64,000 nucleotides of DNA from Notospermus geniculatus (taxonomy: Eukaryota; Nemertea; Pilidiophora; Heteronemertea; Lineidae): assembly GCA_002633025.1 (NCBI GenBank), contig NMRB01000138.1:125053-189052 (forward strand). The letters run 5' to 3'. A program made the position numbers and the translations under genes. Shown here one piece after another: positions 24,001-34,700 of this stretch (position 1 is its first letter; each line of letters opens with the position of its first letter). The notes under the pieces were generated by a model. It searched no databases and was not told where the DNA came from. It saw only the letters and a program-made list of their open reading frames with translations.

Positions 24001-24654
24001 ACTAGTATCACAGTCGACAGACAAATCATTTACCGCCCCACCATCATTTTTCTCTGCGACATTTGCATCATCATCCTTCACACCATTTTTCTGGATTTCA
24101 TCATCAGTGACGCTGATGGCTCCATTTTCACATGCATCAGTGTCATGTTCCTGTTGCGAATGTTTGGGTGACCCAACCTCTGTATCGGCGCTGCAGGCAT
24201 CGCCATCTTTCACACCCTTTTGCTTCCCATCTTCTGTACTTTCACCCACCCCATTCACAGTCACTCCATCTGGTTCACTTCCAAGGGAGTCATCCTTCAC
24301 ACTTTCAATGCTGTCGTCCAACACACCGTTCACCAGATCTCCTTCTGTCTTCCGGTCAGCATTTTCCATGCCCGCACACTTTGTCTTCGCAGGTGTGCCA
24401 TCCTCTGGCACCAGCTCGGGGGACTGGAATTGGAAAAGAAGAAAAAGAATTTGAGAATGGAAGAGAAATTAAGAAAGTGATGTTAAGTTTACTCCTTGCC
24501 TACATAGCCACATCTAGCAAGGTTTGTTTTAACTAACTTATCTGGCAAAGGTCCTGTCACAAATCCTTAACTGTCACTGTGATAGATGTTCTGAAATCGG
24601 TTGTCCATACATACACTCTGGGACGACCCGCCATAACTGTTTACCTACCTCCAT
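15064..24654 (-). CDS. EHMT: EHMT (G9a/GLP) histone H3 lysine-9 methyltransferase, complete
   Basis: Coding exons in transcript order: 24649-24654, 23329-24423, 23144-23189, 22285-23042, 21883-22008, 21563-21706, 21233-21429, 20937-21055, 19971-20123, 19734-19840, 19486-19608, 19144-19350, 18700-18815, 18550-18588, 18345-18408, 17876-17982, 17479-17623, 16664-16857, 16145-16231, 15975-16053, 15379-15554, 15064-15244. All junctions keep phase and give about 1,422 residues (vertebrate EHMTs are about 1,210-1,300). The start ATG has an in-frame TGA two codons upstream. The order is an acidic then basic N-terminus with an ARKS motif, Cys-rich region, ankyrin repeats, pre-SET, SET and post-SET. 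EHMT proteins are nuclear and mono- and dimethylate H3K9; ankyrin repeats read H3K9me1/2 (family knowledge). One copy is expected in invertebrates, before the vertebrate EHMT1/EHMT2 split. The N-terminal third is poorly conserved, so small alternative exons there could be missed. Confidence 0.95.
15605..15659 (+). mobile_element. SINE fragment (family B), cut off by a CAGGGGTGG element end
   Basis: GTCAGAGTGGTGCAGCGGAA followed by the words ATCGGCACCTGTCACC matches the head of the family-B SINE seen at 17290-17460, 42028-42361 and 52300-52375. At 15660 it is interrupted by CAGGGGTGGATCCTGGATCC, the terminus of the CAGGGGCGGATCC transposon family. Confidence 0.55.
15795..15912. mobile_element. 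PIF/Harbinger-like MITE with TAA target duplication (118 bp)
   Basis: The termini are GGGCCGTATTCACGG and CCGTGCATACGGCCC in inverted orientation, flanked by TAA at 15792-15794 and 15913-15915. A three-base TWA duplication and GGG-type ends are typical of PIF/Harbinger. The interior is itself palindromic around ACTTTAGCCTAAAGTATAGC. It lies in the EHMT intron between exons 15379-15554 and 15975-16053. Confidence 0.8.
16321..16657 (+). mobile_element. TGACGTCA-rich palindromic element, copy 1 (plus orientation)
   Basis: It starts TCTATAGAACTTGTGCAGTG, with GCTCATTGCAACATCAC, GCTGACGTCGACGTCAGAG and, near its end, AAGATGGCAGATTTCTCAC. The same series of words occurs in reverse complement at 16993-17230. 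It fills almost the whole intron between exons 16664-16857 and 16145-16231, ending within a few bases of the pre-SET exon donor. It is not coding. Confidence 0.8.
16993..17230 (-). mobile_element. TGACGTCA-rich palindromic element, copy 2 (minus orientation)
   Basis: It has terminal inverted repeats (CTCTATAGAGCTTGTGCAGG at the left; the complement TGCACAAACTCTATAGATG at the right) and four or more TGACGTCA-type sites. It matches copy 1 (16321-16657) in the opposite orientation. It sits in the intron upstream of the EHMT pre-SET exon 16664-16857, so that exon is bracketed by inverted copies. Confidence 0.8.
17290..17460 (-). mobile_element. tRNA-derived SINE, family B, intact copy
   Basis: Read on the minus strand it begins GTCAAAGTGGCCCAGTGG, has the B-box-like word GGTTCAATCCCCAGTCAGAC, and ends with GGGCACTCTGGTTTCCTCC. 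It aligns along its length with the interrupted copy at 42028-42361, and with fragments at 43980-44115, 52300-52375 and 31795-31905. Confidence 0.65.
18345..20123 (-). other. EHMT ankyrin-repeat domain, including the methyl-lysine reader cage
   Basis: Exons 19971-20123 ([20 protein letters not shown]), 19734-19840 ([15 protein letters not shown]), 19486-19608 ([14 protein letters not shown]), 19144-19350 ([13 protein letters not shown] and [14 protein letters not shown]), 18700-18815 ([12 protein letters not shown]), 18550-18588 ([12 protein letters not shown]) and 18345-18408 ([16 protein letters not shown]) form about seven to eight ankyrin repeats. The Trp residues in [11 protein letters not shown] and LHWAAFSG are those that build the H3K9me1/2-binding aromatic cage in GLP/G9a (established knowledge), so reader function looks conserved. 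The following exon 17876-17982 links to pre-SET. Confidence 0.92.
20124..20936. repeat. EHMT intron made of nested repeats
   Basis: Both ends (20243-20385 and about 20860-20910) match the GGCTCTCAATGGGCAA palindromic family also found at 12115-12375. Inside lie a TGTGACCCGGCAC-type element (20411-20611) and a tandem array (20612-20880) of an about 62-bp unit: AAGATGCCCATAGAGAGCC, AACTCCAGTGACACAAATG, ACTGCCCATACTTGTCTACA. No coding exon was recognised. Confidence 0.8.
20411..20611 (+). mobile_element. MITE with TGTGACCCGGCAC-type ends, copy 1
   Basis: The ends are inverted repeats: GTGAACCGGCACAGCAAAAT, then GAGTCGGAAGTCGCACAG, at the left and CATTTCGTCGTGCCGGGTCA at the right. The interior words GAACCAGACAGCAACCAC and TCACAATGGGCAGACAATCC also occur, reversed, at 46957-47157. 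It is about 200 bp and non-coding. Confidence 0.85.
21233..22008 (-). other. EHMT cysteine-rich region (exons 5-7)
   Basis: Exons 21883-22008, 21563-21706 and 21233-21429 carry [60 protein letters not shown] and FYCPHCGE. This matches the Cys-rich zinc-binding region between the N-terminus and ankyrin repeats of EHMT1/2 (for example [14 protein letters not shown] in the vertebrate proteins). Its role in vertebrates is less well defined than that of the ankyrin and SET parts. Confidence 0.9.
23842..23874 (-). other. ARKS histone-tail-like motif in the EHMT N-terminus
   Basis: The encoded stretch reads [12 protein letters not shown], close to the RARKT motif of human G9a, which is automethylated and then bound by chromodomain proteins such as HP1 (established knowledge). 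It sits in exon 23329-24423 between an acidic segment and a basic segment containing [15 protein letters not shown], a likely nuclear-localisation signal. Automethylation here is inferred, not shown. Confidence 0.7.
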
Positions 24655-24761
24655 CTTTCAGAGGGACATGATATGGAAGATGCCAAGACAGAAAGTTGAT
24701 TGACGGGGCAACCACCAGATCTTTTCACCAAGTTGATTACAACAACATATTGACAAGATAC
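24655..24761 (-). other. EHMT 5' UTR part of the first coding exon
   Basis: The exon spans 24649-24761. An acceptor (TTATTACAG) at its upstream edge shows that a further, non-coding first exon exists. Only ATG GAG of this exon is coding; the TGA two codons before the ATG closes the frame, which fixes the start. Confidence 0.75.
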
Positions 24762-27700
24762 CTGTAATAATGAGAGAAGAATTGTTACGGATACACCTGG
24801 AAAATTTAAAATTGTGTGTTTTCAGTGAGATTAATTTAGGCGTAAAAATATTTGACATGTTTTGACAGCTAGCCCATCATAGGCTACATTAGGCATGTTA
24901 GGCTAAGCGAGTTGATGTAGGCCTCAGTCCTACCTAAACTCACCTCAGCTCAGCTCAACTCAAAACACAATCCACATGTCTGACATGTGGATTGTCATGA
25001 CATTGTCATAGGCCATTGTCATAGGCCTAGGCTGTAACTAGGCAACAACACTGCCTAGGCTAGGCCTACGCTAGCCTAGGCCCAAATATGTAAATTCAAA
25101 ATCTTCCCCTAAAAAGTAGGCCTACCGTGATGGCGTGAAAAAAGGCCAAGACCAGGCCAGGCTTAGCCATGTTATAGCAACCCACTCGTTTGACTGATTA
25201 GTGAATTACGCAGGCCCTTTTTGGATGATGACCGTAGTTTACCAATACGGTCAAATACAGAGGCGTAGGCCTAATAAACAAAGTAATTCAATTGCTGAAA
25301 TCGGTCTGCCGATCGTGCCGGCCGCGAAACGAGTTTTCTCGGAACAATGCCAAATCATGAAATTATGGGGAGGCCACACAGAACCACGGTCATATAAAAT
25401 CAGCGCTTCCTCAAAATCCGTACCACAGAATCAAACCAAACCTCTGTAAACTATAAATAAAAGCATTTATCACATGCTCACTTCTTAGTTTTTGAAAATC
25501 ACGGTTTGGAAGGTGTTGATTTTGGTGAATTTTGATCACGTTCACGGTCGCAGTTCGTGCTTCCGTGCCGATTCCAATTACTTTTGTGGTGCGCATGCGC
25601 GTAAAGGGCTTTGCCAGTTCCCGCGCTTTTCGTCCATTCACTTTTATGAATACTATGTTTAGTTGCTTGCGTCTCCGTGCCATGTGGACGTTCCAACGGT
25701 TTCTTTGGTATGTTTACCCCAGGTTAAGGATGGTAGATTGATAAGGATAAGGCCTACAGTGGAAATAAACGGGAAAATAAGATAGGCTTTTCCATCCTTT
25801 TACCATCCTCCCCTCCCGTGACGTCACAACGACGCCATCTTCTTCCTCAAAGCAATTCAGTTGAAGTTGGTACTTCAATTTTATGGGACAGTTGCCGATA
25901 CCAACAGAACTTTCAATAATTTTCCTTTGCAAATAAAAATTTATACCTTTCTCAAACGATAGCTGATATGTCCTCTAAGCTGATGATGAAAAAGATGCTC
26001 AAAATATTCTTTGGACAAACTTGGTGGGTTCTGGACTCAACACCAATGACTTAAATTGCCTCAATGAGGTTGCGGATGACAATGTAACCAGTAACGTTTC
26101 AATGCGGACCTTATATGATTGACCTGGTCCACAGCAGCCTGCTGATACTGCAGTTTTCGCCTTGATGTCCCGACCCAACGCACCAACAAAGGCTATCGAT
26201 GACGGTGGTGATGGCGCTGAGCTTAGCCGACACAAGGGGGTGGCTAAACTCAAGTAGGACTAGGGCTACACCCCCTAATAAGAAGTCTGTTGCTTTCAAT
26301 GGCACACAAATTGCCTCTCCATCCCAGAACATGACTCCACGGCTACGAATATCAAATTCTACCTCATCCGCACCGGCCATGGTGGCCATGTCAAATGGGC
26401 CAGCGATGGCAGGGCCTAAATAGGATGACGCCGAATCCAGGGAAATCAGAAAATGAAAAAAGGCAGTGTTAAAAAGAATATGCTCAAAAAGGTAGGCCTA
26501 AAAGGAAAAGTCAATGGAAGAAATTTAGGCAAAATAGGTGTAGATAAAAAGACTGACAAGAAGGGCCTCAACCGGATGTGAGGGTAGGTTGCAGTTTCAC
26601 TGAAAAACGTCAGGTTGCAACCAGTAGGCTATCTAATATCGACGACCATTCTGAAGGGGAAATTCCTGATGATGTTTTGACATCGTTTTACATACTACCT
26701 ACCTTATGGATAAGAGAAAGAAGACAAATGAAATTCATTGATTTTCAATTGGCAGTTAGGTGGCATCAACATGCACGTCAAGGAGGTCCCGGTAAAGGCA
26801 AACAGAGACAGACCGAAGTCTTTTTTTCTTCCGGGCTTTCCCTTATTGTCTTCTTCCCTTCGTCGCATTTTTTTTATACCACGAGGTCCACCAACACCCG
26901 ATGCTTTATTAACTGGTGGGCCTAAACTCAGAGTCCTTTCAATTAAAAGTTGAATACAACGGAGTGGTCGACTTCCTCACTCTTATCAGCATCAGCAGCA
27001 TTGCGATCCGTGCATAGTGAGATCTTACGGTGCGCAAAAGTCGTAAACGTACTCTCCAAGCCCTCCCGCGACCCGGGAATACGCCTACTCTGTCACAGAG
27101 CCGTTTAACCCTATAGCCAGTCTGGCCCTTTTCATGGAATAACCCTAACCCCACGCCGGTAACCGAAAAAAACGTCAACCGGAAGTGCCAACATTGTCGC
27201 TTTTGACACAGACCTGCACGGTCAAGATATGTTGCTTTTACCTCTTTTTCCCAGGATTGCGCTCTCTATAAAAGGAGGTTAGTATAGGCTCACTGACGAA
27301 AAACGAGATCGGGCTGTCTGAGAGAATTAAGGGCATCACGTCGAAATAGCTACTGATACCAGTTACATTAGGCTAAGGACGTGGTTGCCGACGACGGAGG
27401 GACCACCGTCCGATAGACGTTAAACCGTTCTTTTTCATCCGGTATGGCTCCGATTGGCGCGCCACGCCGAACCCATTGTGTTTCACAGGTCGGCGCTAGG
27501 CGGCGTTATGGACGCACCAACCTGTGTCCGCACGAGCCGCATCACGCCGAATTTGGCGTAAAAAGTAATACGCGGACACATCACCGCCTCAACTCAGTAA
27601 TCACGTGATCTACTACGCCACGAAAGTAAATCCTAAGAAAATAGCGATATGAGGCTTATTTCTTGCAGACTTTGCCAATAATTGACGGATTTGTCATTTC

Positions 27701-28792
27701 TGATGAGAAATTGTCACAGACACGTCATTGTTGAGAAGAAAAGGATGCTATTTGGGTTTTCACCTCGGCAGCTGTCACTGTGCTGTAACGTAGTGTAAAC
27801 GTATGTGACGACGCACCAACTAGCTGCCAGTGGCTAACATGACATGTACAGCATATCTCACACAAAATAGGCCTTTGTATGTCATAATCATGACGGAAAA
27901 TGCGATGCCCACACACGGAGACATCCTAGGTAGGCCTATTTGACGAGATTTTGCAATTTATAAACCCGAAGCGAGGAATTCCCGCCATTTTGAAAATGCA
28001 ACAAGTAGTCCCAAAATTTCCCATGACGCGTTGCGCGCGCGGTGACAGGTCAGTGCGAGGTAGGAGCGCTACCTGTCGTGACAATGCGCCGAACCCCCTC
28101 AATTTTAGCGCGCCCCGCGCAAACTGCGACCCCAAGTCGTCCCCCGCATTGGCGGGAATCGAAGTCACCACGAAGCAAAGGTGGGCCGAAATTTCAACAA
28201 CCTTAGATTTGGCCGGGTTGACCACACCTATGGACTTCCTTTCCACTTGTGTGCAGTTCCGTTTCTTTCTCCAACATCAATCGTCAGCACGTGGTAGGCG
28301 GGATTTGCGCCAGGAGGTGGTGTCATCTAGCGGCGGTACGACAAACTGAGAAAAGAAAAAGACGCACTGAGCGCTTGCCCCTCTTCAAAATTGTCACCTA
28401 AAAGCGGATGATTGTGGTTGTAGGTTGGATCTGATCAGGAAGGGATGGCATCTGCCATTGAGACCCAAATGAGACCAATATTAGGCCTAGACTGGTCATT
28501 AGCCCTCGAAACGCTTCGCTATACTTATTTGCGGAACGTTACGAGGGTAAAGAACCAGTCTAGGACCCCGCAACCTCGCCACCAGGTAGAGAGTTGGTAC
28601 TGGTGCCCAGGTTTGACCTTGACCTGATGGATGATGAATGAATGAATGGAGAATGTAAATAAACGTCAAAGTCGGATTGCTCCGTGAAAAAAGCACGTTT
28701 CTGAGGAGGATCGTGTGATAAAACGCACTAATAATCTTGGACTAAGGCTAATTTAAACAGTGAAGTACATCCGTGCCGATTTTCTTGAGAAA
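24762..28792. other. Divergent intergenic/upstream region between EHMT and the MEGF9-like gene
   Basis: No conserved gene was recognised. TAGGCCTA words are dense at 24.9-25.3 kb. An unidentified open frame lies at 26111-26437 (minus). The 27.4-28.3 kb segment is CpG-rich (CACGCCGAACCCATTGTG, GGTCGGCGCTAGGCGGCG, GCGCGCGGTGACAGGTCAG) and is the likeliest promoter region for the plus-strand gene that starts at 28793. Confidence 0.5.
25483..25690 (-). promoter_or_regulatory. Candidate EHMT first non-coding exon and promoter
   Basis: On the minus strand, CTAAGAA followed by GTGAGCAT near 25476-25482 is a good splice donor. The sequence just upstream is locally CpG-rich (GCGCATGCGC, CGTGCCGATTCC) compared with its surroundings. 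It would splice to the acceptor at 24761. No TATA box was recognised. This is inference from signals only. Confidence 0.35.
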
Positions 28793-31700
28793 ATGGCTTT
28801 TATTCGATCAAATATCTTGCTACTCTGTCTGCTGTCAAACTGTGTACACTTTGCACTGCCTGCTACATTGTATCCCAGTACTACCATGTCAAACCGCGCA
28901 AATCGAAATCGACATAACGCCTCAAGTCATTTGGATCCTGTTAAGGATCTGTATTCGTTAATTGATGTTGAAAACCGACCCCCTGTGTATCCTAAACCTA
29001 CAAAAAGTGCCACTACTGAAGAGGCAAAAACGACTTTGTCAGCAGTTATCGGGTTGCAGACCACGTTAACCCCTTCTAACCCACCTCAAAATCTCAGTGA
29101 TGGAATTGGCACAAAAGCGACCGTTCAAACTGAAATCATGACAGAATCGGGAACTGCAGGACCGACACAAGGCAGCTCTACTGAGATGGTTCCTGGCCCA
29201 ACCACTAGGCCTGTGGATAACACGACAGAAATCCCATCGTCTTCGAGTTCTTCGGCGATGACGATTAATATTGTCACCTTGGGGACTACTTCTACTGCTG
29301 CACCAAGTGTTCCTCCTCAAGAGCCATTGGGTAAGACAGGATTTTCCTTTTGAATTTTTTCTCAAACAAATTTTTTTTAAATGCTCTGCCATTTAATTTG
29401 TAATTCATCATTCATCTCCTAGCTTTGCTGTTTGGGGATTTATATAGATCAAATTCTCCAGCAGACTGTAACGCAAAAGACTACACTAGAAGTCATTTTG
29501 TAGATAAGTATTTGGCAGGGTTTCTGCCAGAAATTTTTTTGAGGGTAATAATTTCTTAAAAATCAGCAAAAACCCCATCAAATTAAAGAAAATATCCCTT
29601 TTCTGTTCCTTTGAGGGTACTCAAATATTACACTGAGTAGGCCTACCATCTGGTGGAAACACTGTTTGGGTCTTCACTTTCAGCAGTAAACATTTTTTAA
29701 AAAATTCCTCTTTGGTTACAAAAAAGTGAATGGTTAATTTATCCCTTGACTATAAATACAAACTATCCTTCCTGTTGGTACTTGCGACTAATTGGCACGC
29801 TCTCCCTTAAATTATGCCAGACATGTAGAATTGGCTCCCATCAGCCCGCCGAACGATCTCCCATGCGTAATCATCGACCATTAGATCTGTCACACTTAAA
29901 TGAGTCACTCATATTTCATGAAGGCTGATGGTGAAAGAGGGTGGAATGAATGCTTCAGTTGTTTCAGAACGACATACTTTGATTAGTCTTGGTGTCGTGT
30001 CTCAACTGCGAATTTCTTAATTTCACTCTATTAAAAGTTTGAGGTCGCCCCCACCTTCAGTTGGTTTTTCATCAATTTGCTATGTGTTGGCCTGCAATGT
30101 ACATCGCATGTCCTTCATCGGAATACTTGAGGGAAAACAGCCATTTGGTGATCCTCAGTGACCTCTCAAACATGACAGTAGAGTAACACATGTATACGCA
30201 GCCATTTGGTGATCCTCAGTGACCTCTCAAACATGACAGTAGAGTAATACATGTATACACAGCCATTTGGTCATCCTTAGTGACCTCTCAAACATGACAG
30301 TAGAGTAATATACACAGCCATTTGGTGATCCTCAGTGACCTCTCAAACATGACAGTAGAGTAATACATGTATACACAGCCATTTGGTCATCCTCAGTGAC
30401 CTCTCAAACATGACAGTAGAGTAATATACACAGCCATTTGGTCATCCTCAGTGACCTCTCAAACATGACAGTAGATTAATACACAGCCTTTGGTCATCCT
30501 CAGTGACCTCTCAAACATGACAGTAGANCATCTCAGATCAAAAGTAATCAGTCCATTCGATTCCTAGGGTATGAAAACCTAAGGGTAGGACTTGTTTCTG
30601 TTGCTCTAGGTGTTAAAGGAGCTGAGTTATGGCATCAGATAAAAGCGTGACGGACAAAATATCATGTCTGATATGTTGATTACATCATGATGGAGGCATC
30701 TGATGTTGAAAATGATGAGCTCATTGGATTGCCCAGGTTGACAAACCTAGGGGTAGGATGTGTTACCAGGACTGTAGCTGTTGAAGGAGATAAGATATGA
30801 AGGCGTGACAGACGGACACACACACACACAGACACACACACACACACACAGATACACACACAGACACCATGACCAAAAACAATATGGTTCCCGATCTTGA
30901 TGATCTGGAACCATAAAAATACTCTTCAAATTCTGAAGAGAAGAGTATGATACTCTTTGCCCTCCAAAATTATCTAAAGCCCTGAGAGTCATGACAGTGG
31001 GTCAAACGTGAAGTCAGATTCCTCTGAACATCCTTGTCTCTGAACATGTCAATGAAGACAACAAGATTTCGTAATGAGCATTCTGCATTTGGCAGTTGAG
31101 CTCTCAAGAAATCATTGGCCTCCTACTCCACAAAAGTCACTCTGCTTATTGCTATTCTGGCAGCATCTGTATCTGATATGAAGTACGTCTCACTCGATAT
31201 TGTGCCGTTCTTTGAGGGCAAGAACTGCGCCAGTCATGCCAGCGTTGAGAAAATTAGCATATCAAATTCAAAATGTCAAAGATTTCGCCTCACTCCAGGA
31301 TTTTTTCAAAGACTTCAATCAAGTACTTATGATGTCTGAATGTCTTCTTGTGTTCACTCTGCATCAGAAAAAATACATCACAGAAGTTTATGATTGAGTG
31401 TTATATTGCTACTGGTTAGTGGAGCTGCAGTGAGTTCTTCAGCCAAGCAAAGGAAATTTGCCATTGATTAAATGTCAAGACAGCTCTGAATTTTTTCAAA
31501 TGAAAATTGTAAAAAAAAAGTGGAAAATATAGCCAATTAAATTTAGTGCCTTGGCAGTGCTTCACGTCACATGTAAGATGGGCGCAATCACGCTCGCGTC
31601 CCTGCGCGCCCGCAAAATTGCACCGAGGAGCTCGATTGACCTCGCTCCTCGGCATCCTCAAAGTTCGGGTGCGAGTGTGAACAGTTCTCCTTGATGAGTG

Positions 31701-34700
31701 TGAACAGCTCTCCTTGAGCTTTTGAGGAGCTCAACTGACTGAGCTCCTGCAGATTTCAAATGTAAAGTACTGCCTTGGAAATATCGGCGCTTTTAACTCT
31801 GAGGTCCCAGGTTCGATCCCCGGTCAGACGTGGTCTTCATCTCCTCTCTGACGGCGCAGGTTTACTCCGGGCACTCCAGTTTCCTCCTGCTGTACATTAA
31901 TTTCCCCAATGTTATCTTAAGAACGCTCATAATGCCATATTTGCCGCTCAGCTCCCAATTCAATCTTTTAACAGAGATACTCAAAATTAAACGGATCATA
32001 TCGAACCCATTCTCGCGATATCTCCAATTTTCATCCTTGTGTAAGAAAGAGAGGCATCTGATTGCACCGGATACGAGAATCAAATAAAATTGGATAGACC
32101 ACGACCAGATTCACAAGATGGGAACGAATCTCCACTTGGTCCGTTGCTATGGTAACCGAGGAATGCTCGGATCAGAAGGGTTTTAAGACATGCGAGAATG
32201 TGACTCTGTGTTTATGGTATTTAACTTTTGGGCATTTTTGTCGTTTCTTTATGGTTGAAGGGAAGAGGTTGTCAATATTGTGTGACAGCCTTGGGGTAGG
32301 AGCGACACGACGGAGGTATTTTTAGCACGATGAAAATATTTCTGTCTTGCTAACAAAAAGATGGAACATCGTTCCTCCAGGATTATTCTGGGTACTAGAA
32401 CTTCACCCACAGCCATTGGCCTGTAACAATGCGCCTCTCCATGTTTTATAGTTTTCTCGATAAGTCCCTCGTTGTGCCAACTGCTGGACTAATTTAAAAT
32501 CAGGGAGTTCTTGATCAGCAGTTATACCATACCATTAACTTGTCTTATCAAAAAAATGCTGCCTGCTGCACTCACAGTCTCCGCAGTGTGCATCAGGCGC
32601 GGATCCAATGTGGGCACACTGGCGCACACCTCCCCTTTCGGCCCAAAAATCTGTAAAATCGACCGTGAAATTATGAAATTTGGAGCAAATCATTGAAATT
32701 CACCGCAGATTTCAATGTTTCTAAAATAGTGTGCTCCCTCTTCCCAAAATCCTGGATATACCCCTGTCCATCATTCTCATACCAACTGAAACTGGAAGTT
32801 GGCAGCCATTTTATTCGTCGCTTGCGTGACAAATACCGATAGCGACATGTTGAGGATGTTCATGATGGCTTCCGTCAATCTCACTAATGCCTAATCATTC
32901 GATAATACGTATGGTATCATCCGACGATGATTTCAGTCTTACTTGACCAAGAATGAATACAGAATATATACTACGACATACGCTATGAAAGCTTTTCTTA
33001 GCGTGGAATGAAGTGCAGGTGTTGCCAGGAGCAGCAACATACATCTGCCACTTTTTCACCTTCTCGGCCGAGGAGTTCATTTGCTTGGCCAATATTGACA
33101 GTCTGGGACCAACATGAGGAAATCGGCAGGCAATATCGGCATCGAATGAGTATTTACTTTATAAGCAGCCCTCAAACAACCATGTTAACACTTCTGTGAT
33201 TGGGTGAGGCTTGAGAAAATTAGAACTTAGAACACCAATACTTAAGCTATGGTACATATGGAGGAGCTGTGTTTGGTATGTTGTTCATGTCCCCAGCTGA
33301 TCCATTGTTCAATCACATCAGTAAGTCACTCAATCAGCAAATCAATCAATCAATGTCAGTCAATCAACCAATCAATTTCATACAATCAATTAAATCAATC
33401 AATAGACGATATCACTCCAAAAGAGTGCAGCACCTGACGGGTCCAGCGTCATGACGTCCCGCACGTCATTTCATGATGTCTTGAGGCAGAGACGAAAAAA
33501 AATCAAATTGTTTCCCGACGTCACGATCGCTGAAACAACCGGAATTTTTTCGAGTCAGGTCATGGTGTTCAGAAATGATGTGCCGGGACATCATGATGCT
33601 GGACCCGTCAGGTGCTGCACTCTTTTGGAGTGATAGAGTCTATTGATAGACCAATCAATCAATCAATTTAAAATCAGTTAGTCAGAAATAATCAATCAGC
33701 CAGGTGGTCAGTCAATCAATCCACCAATCAAGTAATCAATCATATAGAATGCTTTCATTCTTTCTGAGCAAGTTTTGTCGACGACACAAGTTGAGCCTTC
33801 TCCCTTTGATCGTGTCTCCAAGTGCCGCAGAGAGACAGCTAAGAGTACAAATAGGATTGGCTTGTCTCGGGAGGCTGGGACTCAGTCGTAATCTAAAATT
33901 TGCACATTTCCTGACGCTTTTCTTTGTAATCTTACATGTAGCTGTATCCTTCAGAGTCTGGAGTAATTAGCTTTCTAACCTAACGATGGATGAATTACAG
34001 GGGGCTCGAGGGAGGAGGAGAGGAGGTTGTAAGGGATGATAAGGTCATGGAATAAGGGATGGGTCTGGTGATTGGTGGAACGCAGTCTGATAAAGGGCAT
34101 CTTGGTTTCAATTACTCCCACTCTCCTGGGAGCGAAGTCCAAGGGTGAAGTGACTGTACCATAGGCCTTTTGATGTCAAGATTGGCCAAGGACTGATGTC
34201 AAGATTGGCCAAGGTCTGCTGATGAAAATTCCTCTGAAACCTTCATTTGTGGGCAATAATTATAATAATATGTTCTGGCCAGGAATTTTTCCAAACAGGG
34301 TGGGATGACTGCATTTTCCTATGACTTTAAGGCCCTGGATTTTCAAACAGGGTGGGAGTGAAATTCAAACAGGGCTGGTGTAATAGAAAATGTATTGCAA
34401 GTTACATTTTGAAAAAGGGTGGTAAAAATTTGAACAGGCTGGTGAAATGACCTCTGAATTTTGAACAGGGTGGTACCGCCCTGTTTAAAAAGCCTGGCGA
34501 GAACACTGAATATGAAGCTTTTAGATTGCACTGTAATACAGTCTCAAAGTGCTTCACATCATTACCCCAATCTCTCAAGAAACCTTTCTGGGGAACTCAA
34601 GGATCGGCTCATTCAGAGAGCACATCACTTGATCCTATCAGACTAGTTGAGTGCACAAAGTGGAGACTGGGTCGGGAATCAAACCCAAGACCTCCTGGTC

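Noticed and set aside
24107-24536. Plus-strand open frames opposite the EHMT N-terminal exon
   Set aside because: They are shadows of the acidic low-complexity coding exon on the minus strand; composition follows the antisense codons.
30818-30862. CA-rich tract as Z-DNA or a CRISPR-like repeat
   Set aside because: It is an ordinary CA microsatellite inside a degenerate dispersed repeat; there is no regular spacer structure.
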